Assembly: GCA_964478225.1 (NCBI GenBank)
Contig: CAYZHM010000009.1
Span: 1 to 62,838, forward strand
Origin: CAYZHM01 sp964478225
Lineage (GTDB): Bacteria > Pseudomonadota > Alphaproteobacteria > Micavibrionales > Micavibrionaceae
Direction of reading: 5' to 3'
DNA length: 62,838 bases
A model generated the notes under the pieces. It was not told where the DNA came from. It saw only the letters and a program-made list of their open reading frames with translations, and made no database searches. Shown here in pieces: positions 24,163-32,708 of this stretch. Within the stretch, counting starts at the first letter, position 1; every line of letters begins with the position of its first letter. Made by a program: the position numbers and the translations under genes.

Positions 24163-25374
24163 TTAATGAAGCTTTCGCTCAAGATTTGCAACTATTTTAT
24201 CAAGAAATTCTTCACTCGTCAGCCATTTTTGATCAGATCCAACCAACAAAGCGAGGTCCTTCGTCATAAACCCATCCTCAACCGTTTCAACACAGACCCT
24301 TTCCAAGGCCTCAGCAAAACCAACAACTTCAGGCGTATTATCAAACATCCCACGGTATTTCAGCCCCTGCGTCCAGGCAAAAATCGAGGCTATGGGGTTC
24401 GTAGACGTCTTTTCGCCCTTTTGATGCAAACGGTAATGACGGGTTACGGTTCCATGCGCCGCCTCCGCCTCCACGCATTTCCCATCCGGCGTCAACAAAA
24501 CTGAAGTCATCAGCCCCAGCGACCCAAACCCCTGCGCCACCACGTCCGACTGCACATCACCATCATAATTCTTACACGCCCATACAAATCCGCCATCCGA
24601 CTTAATCGCTTGCGCAACCATATCGTCAATCAAACGGTGCTCATACCATAATTTGCGCTTTTCAAACTCCGCCTTAAATTCGGCCTCATAAATCCCAGCA
24701 AAAATTTCAATGAACCGCCCGTCATACGCTTTCAAAATCGTATTCTTCGTCGACATATACATCGGATAATTTTTCTGCAGCGCGTAATTAAAACACGACC
24801 GCGCAAACCCCTCGATCGATTCATCCAGGTTATACATGCCCATCGCCACGCCGCCCGAAGGGAAATCAAAAACCTCCCATTCTTGCGGCTCACCATTCTT
24901 CGGCGTGTAAACAAGCTTCAATGTCCCCGGCCCCGGAATCTTCATGTCCGTCGCCTTATATTGGTCACCAAACGCATGACGCCCAATCACAATCGGCTGC
25001 GTCCACCCCGGAACGTATTTAGGAACATTTTTGCAAATAATTGGCTCACGAAACACCGTCCCATTTAATATGTTACGTATCGTTCCGTTCGGCGACTTCC
25101 ACATTTTCTTGAGATTAAATTCTTTCACCCGCGCCTCGTCTGGGGTAATCGTCGCGCATTTCACCCCAACGCCATGCTCTTTAATCGCATGCGCCGCATC
25201 AATTGTGACCTGATCATCGGTCGCATCCCGGTTCTGAATGGAAAGATCATAATATTGAAGGTCAATGTCCAAAAAAGGCAGGATCAGGCGCTCCCGAATG
25301 AATGCCCATAATATCCTGGTCATCTCATCGCCATCAATTTCAACAACAGGGTTCTGGACTTTTATCTTGGTCAT
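24163..25374 (-). CDS. icd: NADP-dependent isocitrate dehydrogenase (eukaryote-like type)
   Basis: TCA-cycle enzyme giving 2-oxoglutarate, CO2 and NADPH. 403 residues, the length of the dimeric mitochondrial-like type. N-terminal VVEIDGDEMTRILW, the substrate segment KSPNGTIRNILNGTVFREPI, the metal-binding DGDVQSDVVAQGFGSLGLM (Asp pair) and the coenzyme loop AAHGTVTRHYR are present. It supplies 2-oxoglutarate, the product also made by the NAD-GDH in this window. The L,D-transpeptidase gene follows it. Confidence 0.98.
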   Translation of the reverse strand: MTKIKVQNPVVEIDGDEMTRILWAFIRERLILPFLDIDLQYYDLSIQNRDATDDQVTIDAAHAIKEHGVGVKCATITPDEARVKEFNLKKMWKSPNGTIRNILNGTVFREPIICKNVPKYVPGWTQPIVIGRHAFGDQYKATDMKIPGPGTLKLVYTPKNGEPQEWEVFDFPSGGVAMGMYNLDESIEGFARSCFNYALQKNYPMYMSTKNTILKAYDGRFIEIFAGIYEAEFKAEFEKRKLWYEHRLIDDMVAQAIKSDGGFVWACKNYDGDVQSDVVAQGFGSLGLMTSVLLTPDGKCVEAEAAHGTVTRHYRLHQKGEKTSTNPIASIFAWTQGLKYRGMFDNTPEVVGFAEALERVCVETVEDGFMTKDLALLVGSDQKWLTSEEFLDKIVANLERKLH

Positions 25375-25458
25375 AAAAAGAGAGCCTATAAATGGAACTT
25401 ACAAATCAATCTCGCGTTTAATCTACATCATCCCGCAACAGAGTGAAAGGACATTGAT

Positions 25459-25956
25459 ATGAAAATAGAAAATCTCGAAAACCTATTCGAAGCGCAATTA
25501 CACGACGTGTATTACGCCGAAAAACAAATCACCAAGGCCCTGCCAAAAATGGCCAAAAAGGCTACATCCCCTAAACTCAAGCAAGGCTTCGAAAAACACC
25601 TCGAAGAAACCGAAGACCAGATCGCCAAATTGGAAAAGGTCATGAAATCGCTGAACATCAAAATCAAAGGCGAAAAATGTGAGGCTATTGAAGGCTTGCT
25701 CAAAGAAGGTGAAGAGCTCATGAAGGACGCGAAGGACGACGAGACCCGGGATGCTGCGCTTATTTGCGCCGCACAAAAAGTCGAGCACTACGAAATAGCA
25801 ACATACGGCTGCTTGTGCGCTTTTGCGAAACGTCTGGGCTACAATGACGAAGCCAAAATCCTGCATTCAATCTTGGAACAGGAAAGAAAGACTGATGAAA
25901 CCTTGACCAAACTTGCCGAAGGTCCTGCAAACATCAACAAAAAGGCAGCCGCCTAG
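25459..25956 (+). CDS. YciE/YciF-type ferritin-like protein (DUF892)
   Basis: 165 residues, four-helix ferritin-like fold with no signal peptide. Starts MKIENLENLFEAQLHDVYYAEKQI, the standard family start, with Glu/His positions of the di-iron site (ENLFEAQLHDVYYAEKQ; KVEHYEIATYG; LEQERKTDE). The family is linked to stress responses; its precise role is unsettled. AAAGG precedes the ATG. Its stop codon interlocks with that of the gene on the minus strand, and the terminator lies inside that gene. Confidence 0.92.
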   Translation: MKIENLENLFEAQLHDVYYAEKQITKALPKMAKKATSPKLKQGFEKHLEETEDQIAKLEKVMKSLNIKIKGEKCEAIEGLLKEGEELMKDAKDDETRDAALICAAQKVEHYEIATYGCLCAFAKRLGYNDEAKILHSILEQERKTDETLTKLAEGPANINKKAAA

Positions 25957-26288
25957 AACAAAATCTCAATCTCTTCTTTGAGAACCTGATAAGAGCGGTC
26001 GAAAAGGCCGCTCTTATTTATTCGCCCTTTCCCCTCTTTATAAACCTCATACATCATCGTATTCGGCCCCACCTTCGCAATGACAAATTGAATAAATGGT
26101 TGGTGACTTTCGCTCTTATAATACGTATACCGCGCCACACCCTCATCAAAATCAACTTCAACGGTCCTGTAATTAAGAACCTTCTCCGCAGCTGCACGCA
26201 AATACAGCGCATCCAGCTTCTTAAACTGCGAATTTGTAAATCCGGCTTTGGCAAGGGCTTTGGGGTTGGTAATGACCGTAAATGTCAT
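25953..26288 (-). CDS. Hypothetical protein, 111 residues
   Basis: Starts MTFTVITNPKALAKAGFTNSQFKKLDAL (ATG at 26288; the frame continues up to 26351 across the next gene's promoter region). A compact alpha/beta protein with a beta-rich middle (VEVDFDEGVARYTYY, FIQFVIAKVGPNTMMYEVY). No leader or membrane helix. It diverges from the peroxiredoxin-like gene with 40 bases between and its end carries, on the other strand, the terminator of the YciE-like gene. Family not recognised. Confidence 0.65.
   Translation of the reverse strand: MTFTVITNPKALAKAGFTNSQFKKLDALYLRAAAEKVLNYRTVEVDFDEGVARYTYYKSESHQPFIQFVIAKVGPNTMMYEVYKEGKGRINKSGLFDRSYQVLKEEIEILF
25989..26017 (+). terminator. Terminator of the YciE-like gene, inside an opposite-strand gene
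   Basis: Perfect 10-bp stem ATAAGAGCGG (25989-25998), 9-base loop, CCGCTCTTAT (26008-26017), then TTATTC. It lies 33 bases after the YciE-like stop and within codons near the C-terminus of the 111-residue gene. The T-run is weak. Confidence 0.55.
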
Positions 26289-26328
26289 ATATAAAAGTAT
26301 AACAAAAAATTTATTCGGAGGAAACGCC

Positions 26329-26883
26329 ATGGCCCTGCTCGAAACGCCCACCGCTCAAACCAATTTCAAAGCGCCTGATTTCAAACTCAAAAATATTGAC
26401 GGCTCCATGCTGTCCTACAACGACATTAAAGGCGCCAAGGGCACAATTGTCATGTTCATCTGCAACCACTGCCCCTACGTCAAAGCCATTATCGACCGTT
26501 TGGTCAAAGATTGCATCGAACTTGAGGAATTTCACGGCATCAAAACCGTTGCCATCATGCCGAATGACACCGAAAACTATCCTGCCGATTCATACGAAAA
26601 CATGCAAAAATTCGCATCCTCACACAGCATGACATTTCCCTATCTCATCGATGAAACCCAAGAGACAGCCAAAGCCTACGGCGCGGTCTGCACGCCTGAC
26701 ATCTACGGTTTCAATGCTGATGGCGTGTTGCAATATCGTGGCCGCTGCGATTCCGCTGGCCCGAACGAGGCCGAGGACGGCACAGTACGCGAACTCATGA
26801 AAGCAATGATTCAAATCGCCGAAACCGGCCGTGGCCCTTCGGAACAATTCCCATCCATGGGATGTTCGATCAAGTGGAAGTAA
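26329..26883 (+). CDS. Thioredoxin-fold peroxidase-like protein (AhpC/TSA family)
   Basis: 184 residues, cytoplasmic. Starts MALLETPTAQTNFKAPDFKLKNIDG with CGGAGGAAA ahead. The redox motif is FICNHCPYVKA with Cys45 and Cys48, then PNDTENYPADSYENM and the cis-Pro loop region AVCTPDIYGF. This C-x-x-C variant with CNHCPY is common among small redoxins annotated as thioredoxin family or peroxiredoxin-like; it probably reduces disulfides or peroxides, substrate unknown. It precedes the yfgM-bamB-der group by 42 bases. Confidence 0.9.
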   Translation: MALLETPTAQTNFKAPDFKLKNIDGSMLSYNDIKGAKGTIVMFICNHCPYVKAIIDRLVKDCIELEEFHGIKTVAIMPNDTENYPADSYENMQKFASSHSMTFPYLIDETQETAKAYGAVCTPDIYGFNADGVLQYRGRCDSAGPNEAEDGTVRELMKAMIQIAETGRGPSEQFPSMGCSIKWK

Positions 26884-26925
26884 TCATCTTGCACAGGTAA
26901 AAACATAAGTTTATAAGTACTCGCT

Positions 26926-27591
26926 ATGACAGATTTAATTACCGAAACCGAAGAAGCCATGCGCCGCGAACGCCTCGAGGAGTTCTGGCACGATCACAAA
27001 CTTAAAATCATCAGCCTGCTGATCGCAATTGTTATCGCCACAGGAGTAATCTCCGGCTACGACCATTGGAACACCCAACAAAACATCAAAAGCACCAACA
27101 CCATGCTGGCCTTTATGGAAGATGAAACCTTCCCACAAAACGTGACAGCAGAAACATCCCTCGACATGCGCCCCGGCGTTAAGGCCCTCCTGCTTTTAAA
27201 TGCGGCCGGCGCCTACGAAGAAAAAGACAACACAGCACAATCGATCGCACTGTATGAGAAAATCATCGCAGAAAAATCAACACCCCCAGCCCTCCGCGAT
27301 CTCGCCATAATTTCCAAAGTGCGCCTGCAATCGACGGAAGAAAACCCGGATATCGTTACCCTGCAATCCGCACTCAAGCCTCTCACAGACAATGAAAAAA
27401 GCGCCTACCGTCCGCTCGCTCTCATCGAAAGCGCAGCCCTCTCCGCAAAGCTCTCGGAATACGACAGCGCCATCGCACTGCTGGACAAAATCAAAGACAT
27501 GCCCAATTTGCCTGAAACCCTTTACCTTAAAGCGCAATCCCTAAGCCATGTTTACCAACTTAAAAAAGCCAGCCAAACCAATGAAGGTTAA
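26926..27591 (+). CDS. YfgM-like inner-membrane TPR protein
   Basis: 221 residues. A short cytoplasmic N-terminus (MTDLITETEEAMRRERLEEFWHDHK), one membrane helix (about 26-46) and a periplasmic tetratricopeptide-like region (MLAFMEDETFPQ; KALLLLNAAGAYEEKDNTAQSIALYEKI; SAALSAKLSEYDSAIALLDKI). YfgM in E. coli associates with the SecYEG translocon and periplasmic chaperones. The gene order yfgM-bamB-der is the same as in E. coli, which supports the assignment. It overlaps bamB by 11 bases. Confidence 0.88.
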   Translation: MTDLITETEEAMRRERLEEFWHDHKLKIISLLIAIVIATGVISGYDHWNTQQNIKSTNTMLAFMEDETFPQNVTAETSLDMRPGVKALLLLNAAGAYEEKDNTAQSIALYEKIIAEKSTPPALRDLAIISKVRLQSTEENPDIVTLQSALKPLTDNEKSAYRPLALIESAALSAKLSEYDSAIALLDKIKDMPNLPETLYLKAQSLSHVYQLKKASQTNEG

Positions 27592-28903
27592 TCTTCTTCT
27601 TTCCGCAGCAACGCTCTTGCTGCTCTCAGCCTGCTCGATATTTGGAGACGGCGATGAGAAAGCTCCTCTCGAAGGCGAGCGCCTCTCCGTCATGGAACTG
27701 CAAAAAAATCTGGAGCCCGATACTGCGCTCCAATCCGATTCCGGCGCCTTCACAATGCCTAAAATCTGGAAGAATGCTTTCTGGCCCCAATCTGGCGGCT
27801 ACCCCAATCACTCCATGCAAAACCTTGCCCTTGGCGACAACCCGCAGCACATTTGGGATGCAGACATCGGACAGGGAACAACAGCGCGTTTCCCTCTGAC
27901 AGCACAGCCCATCGTGGTCGGAGAACAAATCTTTACTCTCGATACCGACTTTAACCTCACCTCCTTCAACACCAAAACCGGCAAAAAAATCTGGGATCGC
28001 AACGTTGAAAGCAAAGCTGAAGATGACCCCGTTATCTCCGGAGGCATTTCCTACGGTGAAAATAAACTTTTCGTCACCAACGGTTACAACGAGGTCCTCG
28101 CGGTTAATCCCGCCAATGGTGAAATTCTTTGGCGCAAACCCATCACCACACCATCCCGCGCCGCACCAACAATCATCGACGGCCGCATCTTCGTCACCAC
28201 ACTCGACAACCGCTTGATTGCCTTAAATGCACAAGATGGCGCAGTTCTGTGGGAATATATCGGCCTCAGCGAAACCGCCGCCCTCGTCGGCGCCGCCAGC
28301 GCCGCCGCAGGCCGCGACATCGTCGTCCCCGTCTTTACCTCGGGCGAAATCACAGCCCTCCGCGTGGAAAATGGCTCAGTCGCTTGGTCAGACAACATTG
28401 CCCCCGTAACAAAATTCGCTGGAATTTCCAGCATCTCCGACATCAAAGCTCTGCCCGTCATCGACGGTGGCCTCGTATACGCAATTAGCTTCGGCGGCAA
28501 GCTTGTCGCCATCGATCAACGCACAGGCACGCGCGTCTGGCAACGTGATATAGGAGGCGCCAACACCCCCTGGCTGGCTGGAGACTACCTCTTCGTGGCC
28601 ACCTCTGATAACGATCTGGTCGCCTTTAACCGTGAAAACGGCGTGATCCGCTGGGTCGCTCCTCTACCCAAATACCGTGATGAAAAAGACAAAAAGGGCA
28701 TTCTTTTCTGGACAGGGCCTCTCATGGCCGGAGACAAGCTCCTCTTGATCAGCACAGATGGCCGTATCATGGAATTCAACCCTGAAAATGGCCAAAACAT
28801 CCGCACATGGGAAACGGGAGAAAAAATAGTCATCCCACCCGTCATCGCCGACGGCACGCTTTATATATTGGCTGAAAACGGCACACTCACAGCCTACCGT
28901 TAA
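27581..28903 (+). CDS. bamB: Outer membrane assembly lipoprotein BamB
   Basis: Scaffold lipoprotein of the BAM complex, which inserts beta-barrel proteins into the outer membrane. 440 residues from the ATG at 27581: lipoprotein signal (KVNLLLSAATLLLLSAC, lipid Cys18), then an eight-bladed beta-propeller of PQQ-like repeats (TKTGKKIWDRNV, NPANGEILWRKPI, NAQDGAVLWEYI, RVENGSVAWSDNI, DQRTGTRVWQRDI, NRENGVIRWVAPL, NPENGQNIRTWET). The start at 27548 is rejected because it delays the leader. It sits between yfgM-like and der. Confidence 0.95.
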   Translation: MKVNLLLSAATLLLLSACSIFGDGDEKAPLEGERLSVMELQKNLEPDTALQSDSGAFTMPKIWKNAFWPQSGGYPNHSMQNLALGDNPQHIWDADIGQGTTARFPLTAQPIVVGEQIFTLDTDFNLTSFNTKTGKKIWDRNVESKAEDDPVISGGISYGENKLFVTNGYNEVLAVNPANGEILWRKPITTPSRAAPTIIDGRIFVTTLDNRLIALNAQDGAVLWEYIGLSETAALVGAASAAAGRDIVVPVFTSGEITALRVENGSVAWSDNIAPVTKFAGISSISDIKALPVIDGGLVYAISFGGKLVAIDQRTGTRVWQRDIGGANTPWLAGDYLFVATSDNDLVAFNRENGVIRWVAPLPKYRDEKDKKGILFWTGPLMAGDKLLLISTDGRIMEFNPENGQNIRTWETGEKIVIPPVIADGTLYILAENGTLTAYR

Positions 28904-28956
28904 GCTTATTTCTTCTCAAAACATAGTAAATCGTTTGACATTCAAAGAGAAATGCG

Positions 28957-29045
28957 GCGAAAATCAAGCGTTTCGAGAACCGGAAGCGTAAGCGTATTCG
29001 AATACGTGCGAACCGGAAGCGCAGAAACGCTTGATTTGCAGCCCA
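28957..29045 (+). repeat. Dispersed palindromic repeat, copy B
   Basis: Outer arms AAATCAAGCGTTTC (28961-28974) and GAAACGCTTGATTT (29024-29037) pair perfectly over 14 bp. Inside are two direct repeats GAACCGGAAGCG (28977-28988 and 29010-29021) flanking a 14-bp palindrome CGTATTCGAATACG (28993-29006). It ends TTTGCAGCCCATT, as copy A does. It lies just upstream of der. Confidence 0.75.
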
Positions 29046-29056
29046 TTTATCGAAGA

Positions 29057-30475
29057 ATGACTATGTTATCAATCGCCTTAGTAGGCCGTCCCAATGTCGG
29101 CAAATCGACACTTTTCAACCGCCTCGCGGGCAAAAAGCTTGCCATCGTGAATGATACACCCGGCGTAACACGCGACTGGCGTGAGGCCGAAGGCCATATA
29201 TTTGACCAACCTATCCGCATCATCGACACAGCGGGTCTCGAAGAAAAATTCGACGATTCCATCCCCGCACGCATGCGCCGCCAAACCGAAGCAGCCTTGC
29301 GTCATGCCAATATCGTCCTCTTTATCGTTGATGGACGCGCAGGCATCACACCCATGGACCAACATTTCGCCGACTGGCTCCGTAAACAAGGTAAGCCAGT
29401 CATCCTCGCCGTTAACAAATGTGAGAATGAAAAAGTCGTACTCACCGCCACTGCTGAATCTTATGCTCTAGGACTCGGCGAACCCCTTATGCTCTCTGCC
29501 GAACATGGAACCGGTCTCGAAGATCTTTACCATGCCTTACGCCCGCACTTCCCCGAAGAAAAAGAAGACATGGACAGCGATGAAACAAACATCAACGAAC
29601 TCGATGGCCTCGACGAGATTGAAGGCAATGAAGAATTTGAATTCACACAATCTGATGACGATCCTGAAAAGCCTCTAAAGATTGCAATCGTTGGCCGCCC
29701 CAACGTCGGCAAATCCACGCTCCTGAATGCCATCGTCAAAGATCAACGCGTCATGACCGGCCCCGAGGCAGGCATCACACGTGACGCCGTGGCCGTCGAT
29801 TGGGAATTTAATGGCCGCAAGTTTAAACTGGTCGACACAGCGGGCATGCGCAAAAAATCCAAAGTTGTTGGCGAAATTGAAAAAATGTCTGTCGAAGATT
29901 CATTCCGAGCTATTCGCTTGGCGCAAGTTGTCGTGCTGGTTCTCGATGCGAACGAGGCCCTCGACAAACAGGATCTACAAATCGCCGCACACATCATTGA
30001 AGAAGGCCGCGGCCTTGTTCTTGCTCTCAACAAATGGGACACCATCGAAGAACCCAAAGAATTCCTCGAAGAATTTGAATACAATCTTGGAAATTCCTTG
30101 GGCCAGGTCAGAGACATCCCATACGTCACACTTTCCGCTCTCCATGGTAAAAACGTCGGCAGCGTTCTCAAAACAGTAGAAAAAACCTATGAAATCTGGA
30201 ACAAGCGCATTAAAACCGCAGGCCTTAACAGATGGCTGCAAAAGATGGAAAGTCGCAACCCCGCGCCACTCGTGTCCGGTCGCCAAAACCGCCTAAAATA
30301 TATCGCACAGATTAAAACACGGCCACCAACGTTTGCTCTCTGGGTCTCACGGCCAGAAAAATTACCAGATTCATATCGGCGTTATCTTATTAACGGCCTG
30401 CGCAGCGATTACGACATCCCGGGCGTCCCGGTTCGCTTAATGCTACGGAAATCCAAGAACCCGTATGCCAATTGA
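29057..30475 (+). CDS. der: GTPase Der (EngA)
   Basis: Essential GTPase for assembly of the 50S ribosomal subunit. 472 residues with two G domains: first GRPNVGKST near residue 10, DTPGVTRD, DTAG and NKCE; a long acidic linker (about 165-205); second GRPNVGKST near 214, DTAGMRKKSK and NKWD; then a KH-like C-terminal domain (LQKMESRNPAP...RPPTFALWVSRPEKLP). The open frame extends through the palindromic repeat to 28952, but the family start is MLSIALVGRP or MTMLSIALVGRP (29057 or 29063). Follows bamB as in E. coli. purF ends one base later on the other strand. Confidence 0.97.
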   Translation: MTMLSIALVGRPNVGKSTLFNRLAGKKLAIVNDTPGVTRDWREAEGHIFDQPIRIIDTAGLEEKFDDSIPARMRRQTEAALRHANIVLFIVDGRAGITPMDQHFADWLRKQGKPVILAVNKCENEKVVLTATAESYALGLGEPLMLSAEHGTGLEDLYHALRPHFPEEKEDMDSDETNINELDGLDEIEGNEEFEFTQSDDDPEKPLKIAIVGRPNVGKSTLLNAIVKDQRVMTGPEAGITRDAVAVDWEFNGRKFKLVDTAGMRKKSKVVGEIEKMSVEDSFRAIRLAQVVVLVLDANEALDKQDLQIAAHIIEEGRGLVLALNKWDTIEEPKEFLEEFEYNLGNSLGQVRDIPYVTLSALHGKNVGSVLKTVEKTYEIWNKRIKTAGLNRWLQKMESRNPAPLVSGRQNRLKYIAQIKTRPPTFALWVSRPEKLPDSYRRYLINGLRSDYDIPGVPVRLMLRKSKNPYAN

Positions 30476-30476
30476 T

Positions 30477-31901
30477 TTACTTGGCGCAGTGATTGACCTT
30501 GTCGATGAGTTCGACTGCATAATCTCCGGTAAAACACGCATCACAATATTGTGGAATTTTGTTGTTCCGTTTCGCCTCGCCAACCGCGCGATACAAGCCA
30601 TCAATCGAAATATAAGCGAGCGAATCCACGCCAATAAATTTTTCAATCTCCGGAACACTCATCCGGTGCGCGAGCAACTCTTCTGTCGATGGTGTATCAA
30701 TCCCGTAAAAACAGCTAAACATCGTCGGTGGCGATGAAATCCGCATATGAACTTCCTTCGCTCCGGCCTCGCGCATCATCTCAACAATCTTTCGCGATGT
30801 CGTCCCCCGCACAATCGAGTCATCAACCAGAACAATTTTCTTGCCCTCAATAAATTTGCGATTGGCGTTGTGTTTTAACTTCACACCCAAATGCCGGATT
30901 TTGTCCGTCGGCTCGATAAATGTCCGGCCGACATAATGATTGCGGATAATCCCAAGCTCGAACGGCACACCGCTCTCAACCGCATATCCAATCGCCGACG
31001 GCGTTCCCGAATCCGGAACGGGCACCACAACATCCGCACCCGCAACCGGCGCCTCCCGCGCCAACTCCGCGCCAATCGCCTTCCGCACGGCATATACTGA
31101 ATTATTCTGAAACGAACTATCAGGCCGCGCAAAATACACATATTCAAAAATACAAAATTTCGGCGGTGTCTTCTTGAAAGGAAACAAGGAATGAAGTCCA
31201 TCCTTGTCGAGCACAATCATTTCACCCGGCGCAACATCACGAACATACTCCGCACCAATAATATCCAACGCGCAAGTCTCCGACGCAAATATATAAGCAT
31301 CCCCAAGCTTGCCCAAAACCAGCGGACGAATACCATTCGGGTCACGCACCCCAATCACTTTCTTCCGCGTGCAAATCACCAAAGAATACGCACCCTTCAC
31401 CTGCTTCAGCGCATCAACCACCTTATCATTCAAAGATGTTTTCTTCGACACCGCCACAAGGTGCACAATAACCTCGGTATCACTCGTCGATTGAAAAATC
31501 GCCCCGCGCTTCACCAACGCCTGACGCAACGTCACGGCATTGGTTAAATTCCCGTTATGCGCCAACGCAAACCCGCCGAAATTCATGTCCGCATAAAGCG
31601 GCTGAACATTCCGCAGCGCCGTCTCTCCTGTCGTTGAATACCGGTTATGGCCGATCGCTGCATAACCTTGTAAACGCTCAATCACCTTCGGATTTCCAAA
31701 CGCCGAATCCACCAAACCGAGCGCCTTGTGATTATAAAACTGCTCCCCATCAAACGACACAATCCCGCAAGCTTCTTGCCCACGATGCTGAAGCGCATGC
31801 AAACCCAAAGCCGTCAGCGCCGCCGCATCCTCATGCCCGTAAATACCAAACACCCCGCATTCATCGTGAAATCTATCGCTATCAAAAGGTGTTTCGTCCA
31901 T
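30477..31901 (-). CDS. purF: Amidophosphoribosyltransferase
   Basis: First step of purine synthesis: PRPP plus glutamine to phosphoribosylamine. 474 residues. A 14-residue propeptide precedes the catalytic Cys15 (HDECGVFGIYGHEDAA), which must be exposed by cleavage; the glutaminase domain has HNGNLTN and SDTEV; the PRTase domain has the PRPP loop VLVDDSIVRGTT and PSATGY-like PSAIGY. C-terminal Cys are present (YCDACFTGDY). ATG and the CvpA stop share one base (TAATG), as in the widespread cvpA-purF pair. Confidence 0.98.
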   Translation of the reverse strand: MDETPFDSDRFHDECGVFGIYGHEDAAALTALGLHALQHRGQEACGIVSFDGEQFYNHKALGLVDSAFGNPKVIERLQGYAAIGHNRYSTTGETALRNVQPLYADMNFGGFALAHNGNLTNAVTLRQALVKRGAIFQSTSDTEVIVHLVAVSKKTSLNDKVVDALKQVKGAYSLVICTRKKVIGVRDPNGIRPLVLGKLGDAYIFASETCALDIIGAEYVRDVAPGEMIVLDKDGLHSLFPFKKTPPKFCIFEYVYFARPDSSFQNNSVYAVRKAIGAELAREAPVAGADVVVPVPDSGTPSAIGYAVESGVPFELGIIRNHYVGRTFIEPTDKIRHLGVKLKHNANRKFIEGKKIVLVDDSIVRGTTSRKIVEMMREAGAKEVHMRISSPPTMFSCFYGIDTPSTEELLAHRMSVPEIEKFIGVDSLAYISIDGLYRAVGEAKRNNKIPQYCDACFTGDYAVELIDKVNHCAK

Positions 31902-32656
31902 TACTCACTCTGCTGGTTAAAAGGTTTCAAAGGTTCCGCTTCTTGCTGCTTGCGGAACATATCGTTCATCTCATCTCGAAACGGCTCTTTATATCCTGTC
32001 TCACCGGCGCTCGGCGGATTAACCGTAGGGGTCTGAATGCCATCCTCCAGCTTTTTCAAAAGATTAAGCTCCTGCAGCCTATCTCTCGTATCCGACGCAC
32101 CCTCAATCGCTTTTGCTCCATCCTGCAAAGCCTCGTCCGTATTACTCGGTAAAAATCCCGCAAGATAGGCCGCCGCTTGTTCAAGATAAAACTGGCTCTT
32201 GCTGCCAGAAAAATATTCATCGCGCGTTTCCTTGCTGACCATGAAGTAAGGAAGGAGATAGAACAACCCAAGTAAAAAAACACCCCGCCCCAAACCAAAA
32301 ATCACACCAAACGTCCGGTCAACCGCCCCAAGCCCAATCGATTGAACGCCTTCTGCCAAAAAATGTGATGCAATTGATATCGTAACAACGACCACCAGAA
32401 AAACACACAAATAAGCCAGCCCGTCAGCAACAAAATTCATAGGGATCGCCCCCATCAACTTGGTAACCTTCTCCGGATCCGGATCAACATGCAGCCATTC
32501 ATGAAAACTTGGGATCAAAACCGGGCCGGCATAATACGCCGCCGCTAATCCGCCAACCACTCCCGCTATCGTCAGGACTTCGCGGATAAACCCGCGCACA
32601 AACGCAATCAGGGCAGAAATGAAAAGGACAATTCCGACAATAATATCAACGATCAT
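31901..32656 (-). CDS. cvpA: CvpA family membrane protein
   Basis: 251 residues; four predicted membrane helices (about 3-21, 28-48, 68-90 and 103-125) and a charged cytoplasmic tail. CvpA, once tied to colicin V production, now has roles in envelope stress resistance in several species; the exact activity is unknown. The ATG at 32656 is preferred over a TTG six bases upstream. It sits directly ahead of purF with one-base overlap, the standard arrangement. Confidence 0.9.
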   Translation of the reverse strand: MIVDIIVGIVLFISALIAFVRGFIREVLTIAGVVGGLAAAYYAGPVLIPSFHEWLHVDPDPEKVTKLMGAIPMNFVADGLAYLCVFLVVVVTISIASHFLAEGVQSIGLGAVDRTFGVIFGLGRGVFLLGLFYLLPYFMVSKETRDEYFSGSKSQFYLEQAAAYLAGFLPSNTDEALQDGAKAIEGASDTRDRLQELNLLKKLEDGIQTPTVNPPSAGETGYKEPFRDEMNDMFRKQQEAEPLKPFNQQSE

Positions 32657-32708
32657 GCACAAATCCTATCACGGGCTTTTAGGAATGCACAGGTCTAAAG
32701 AAAACGCT

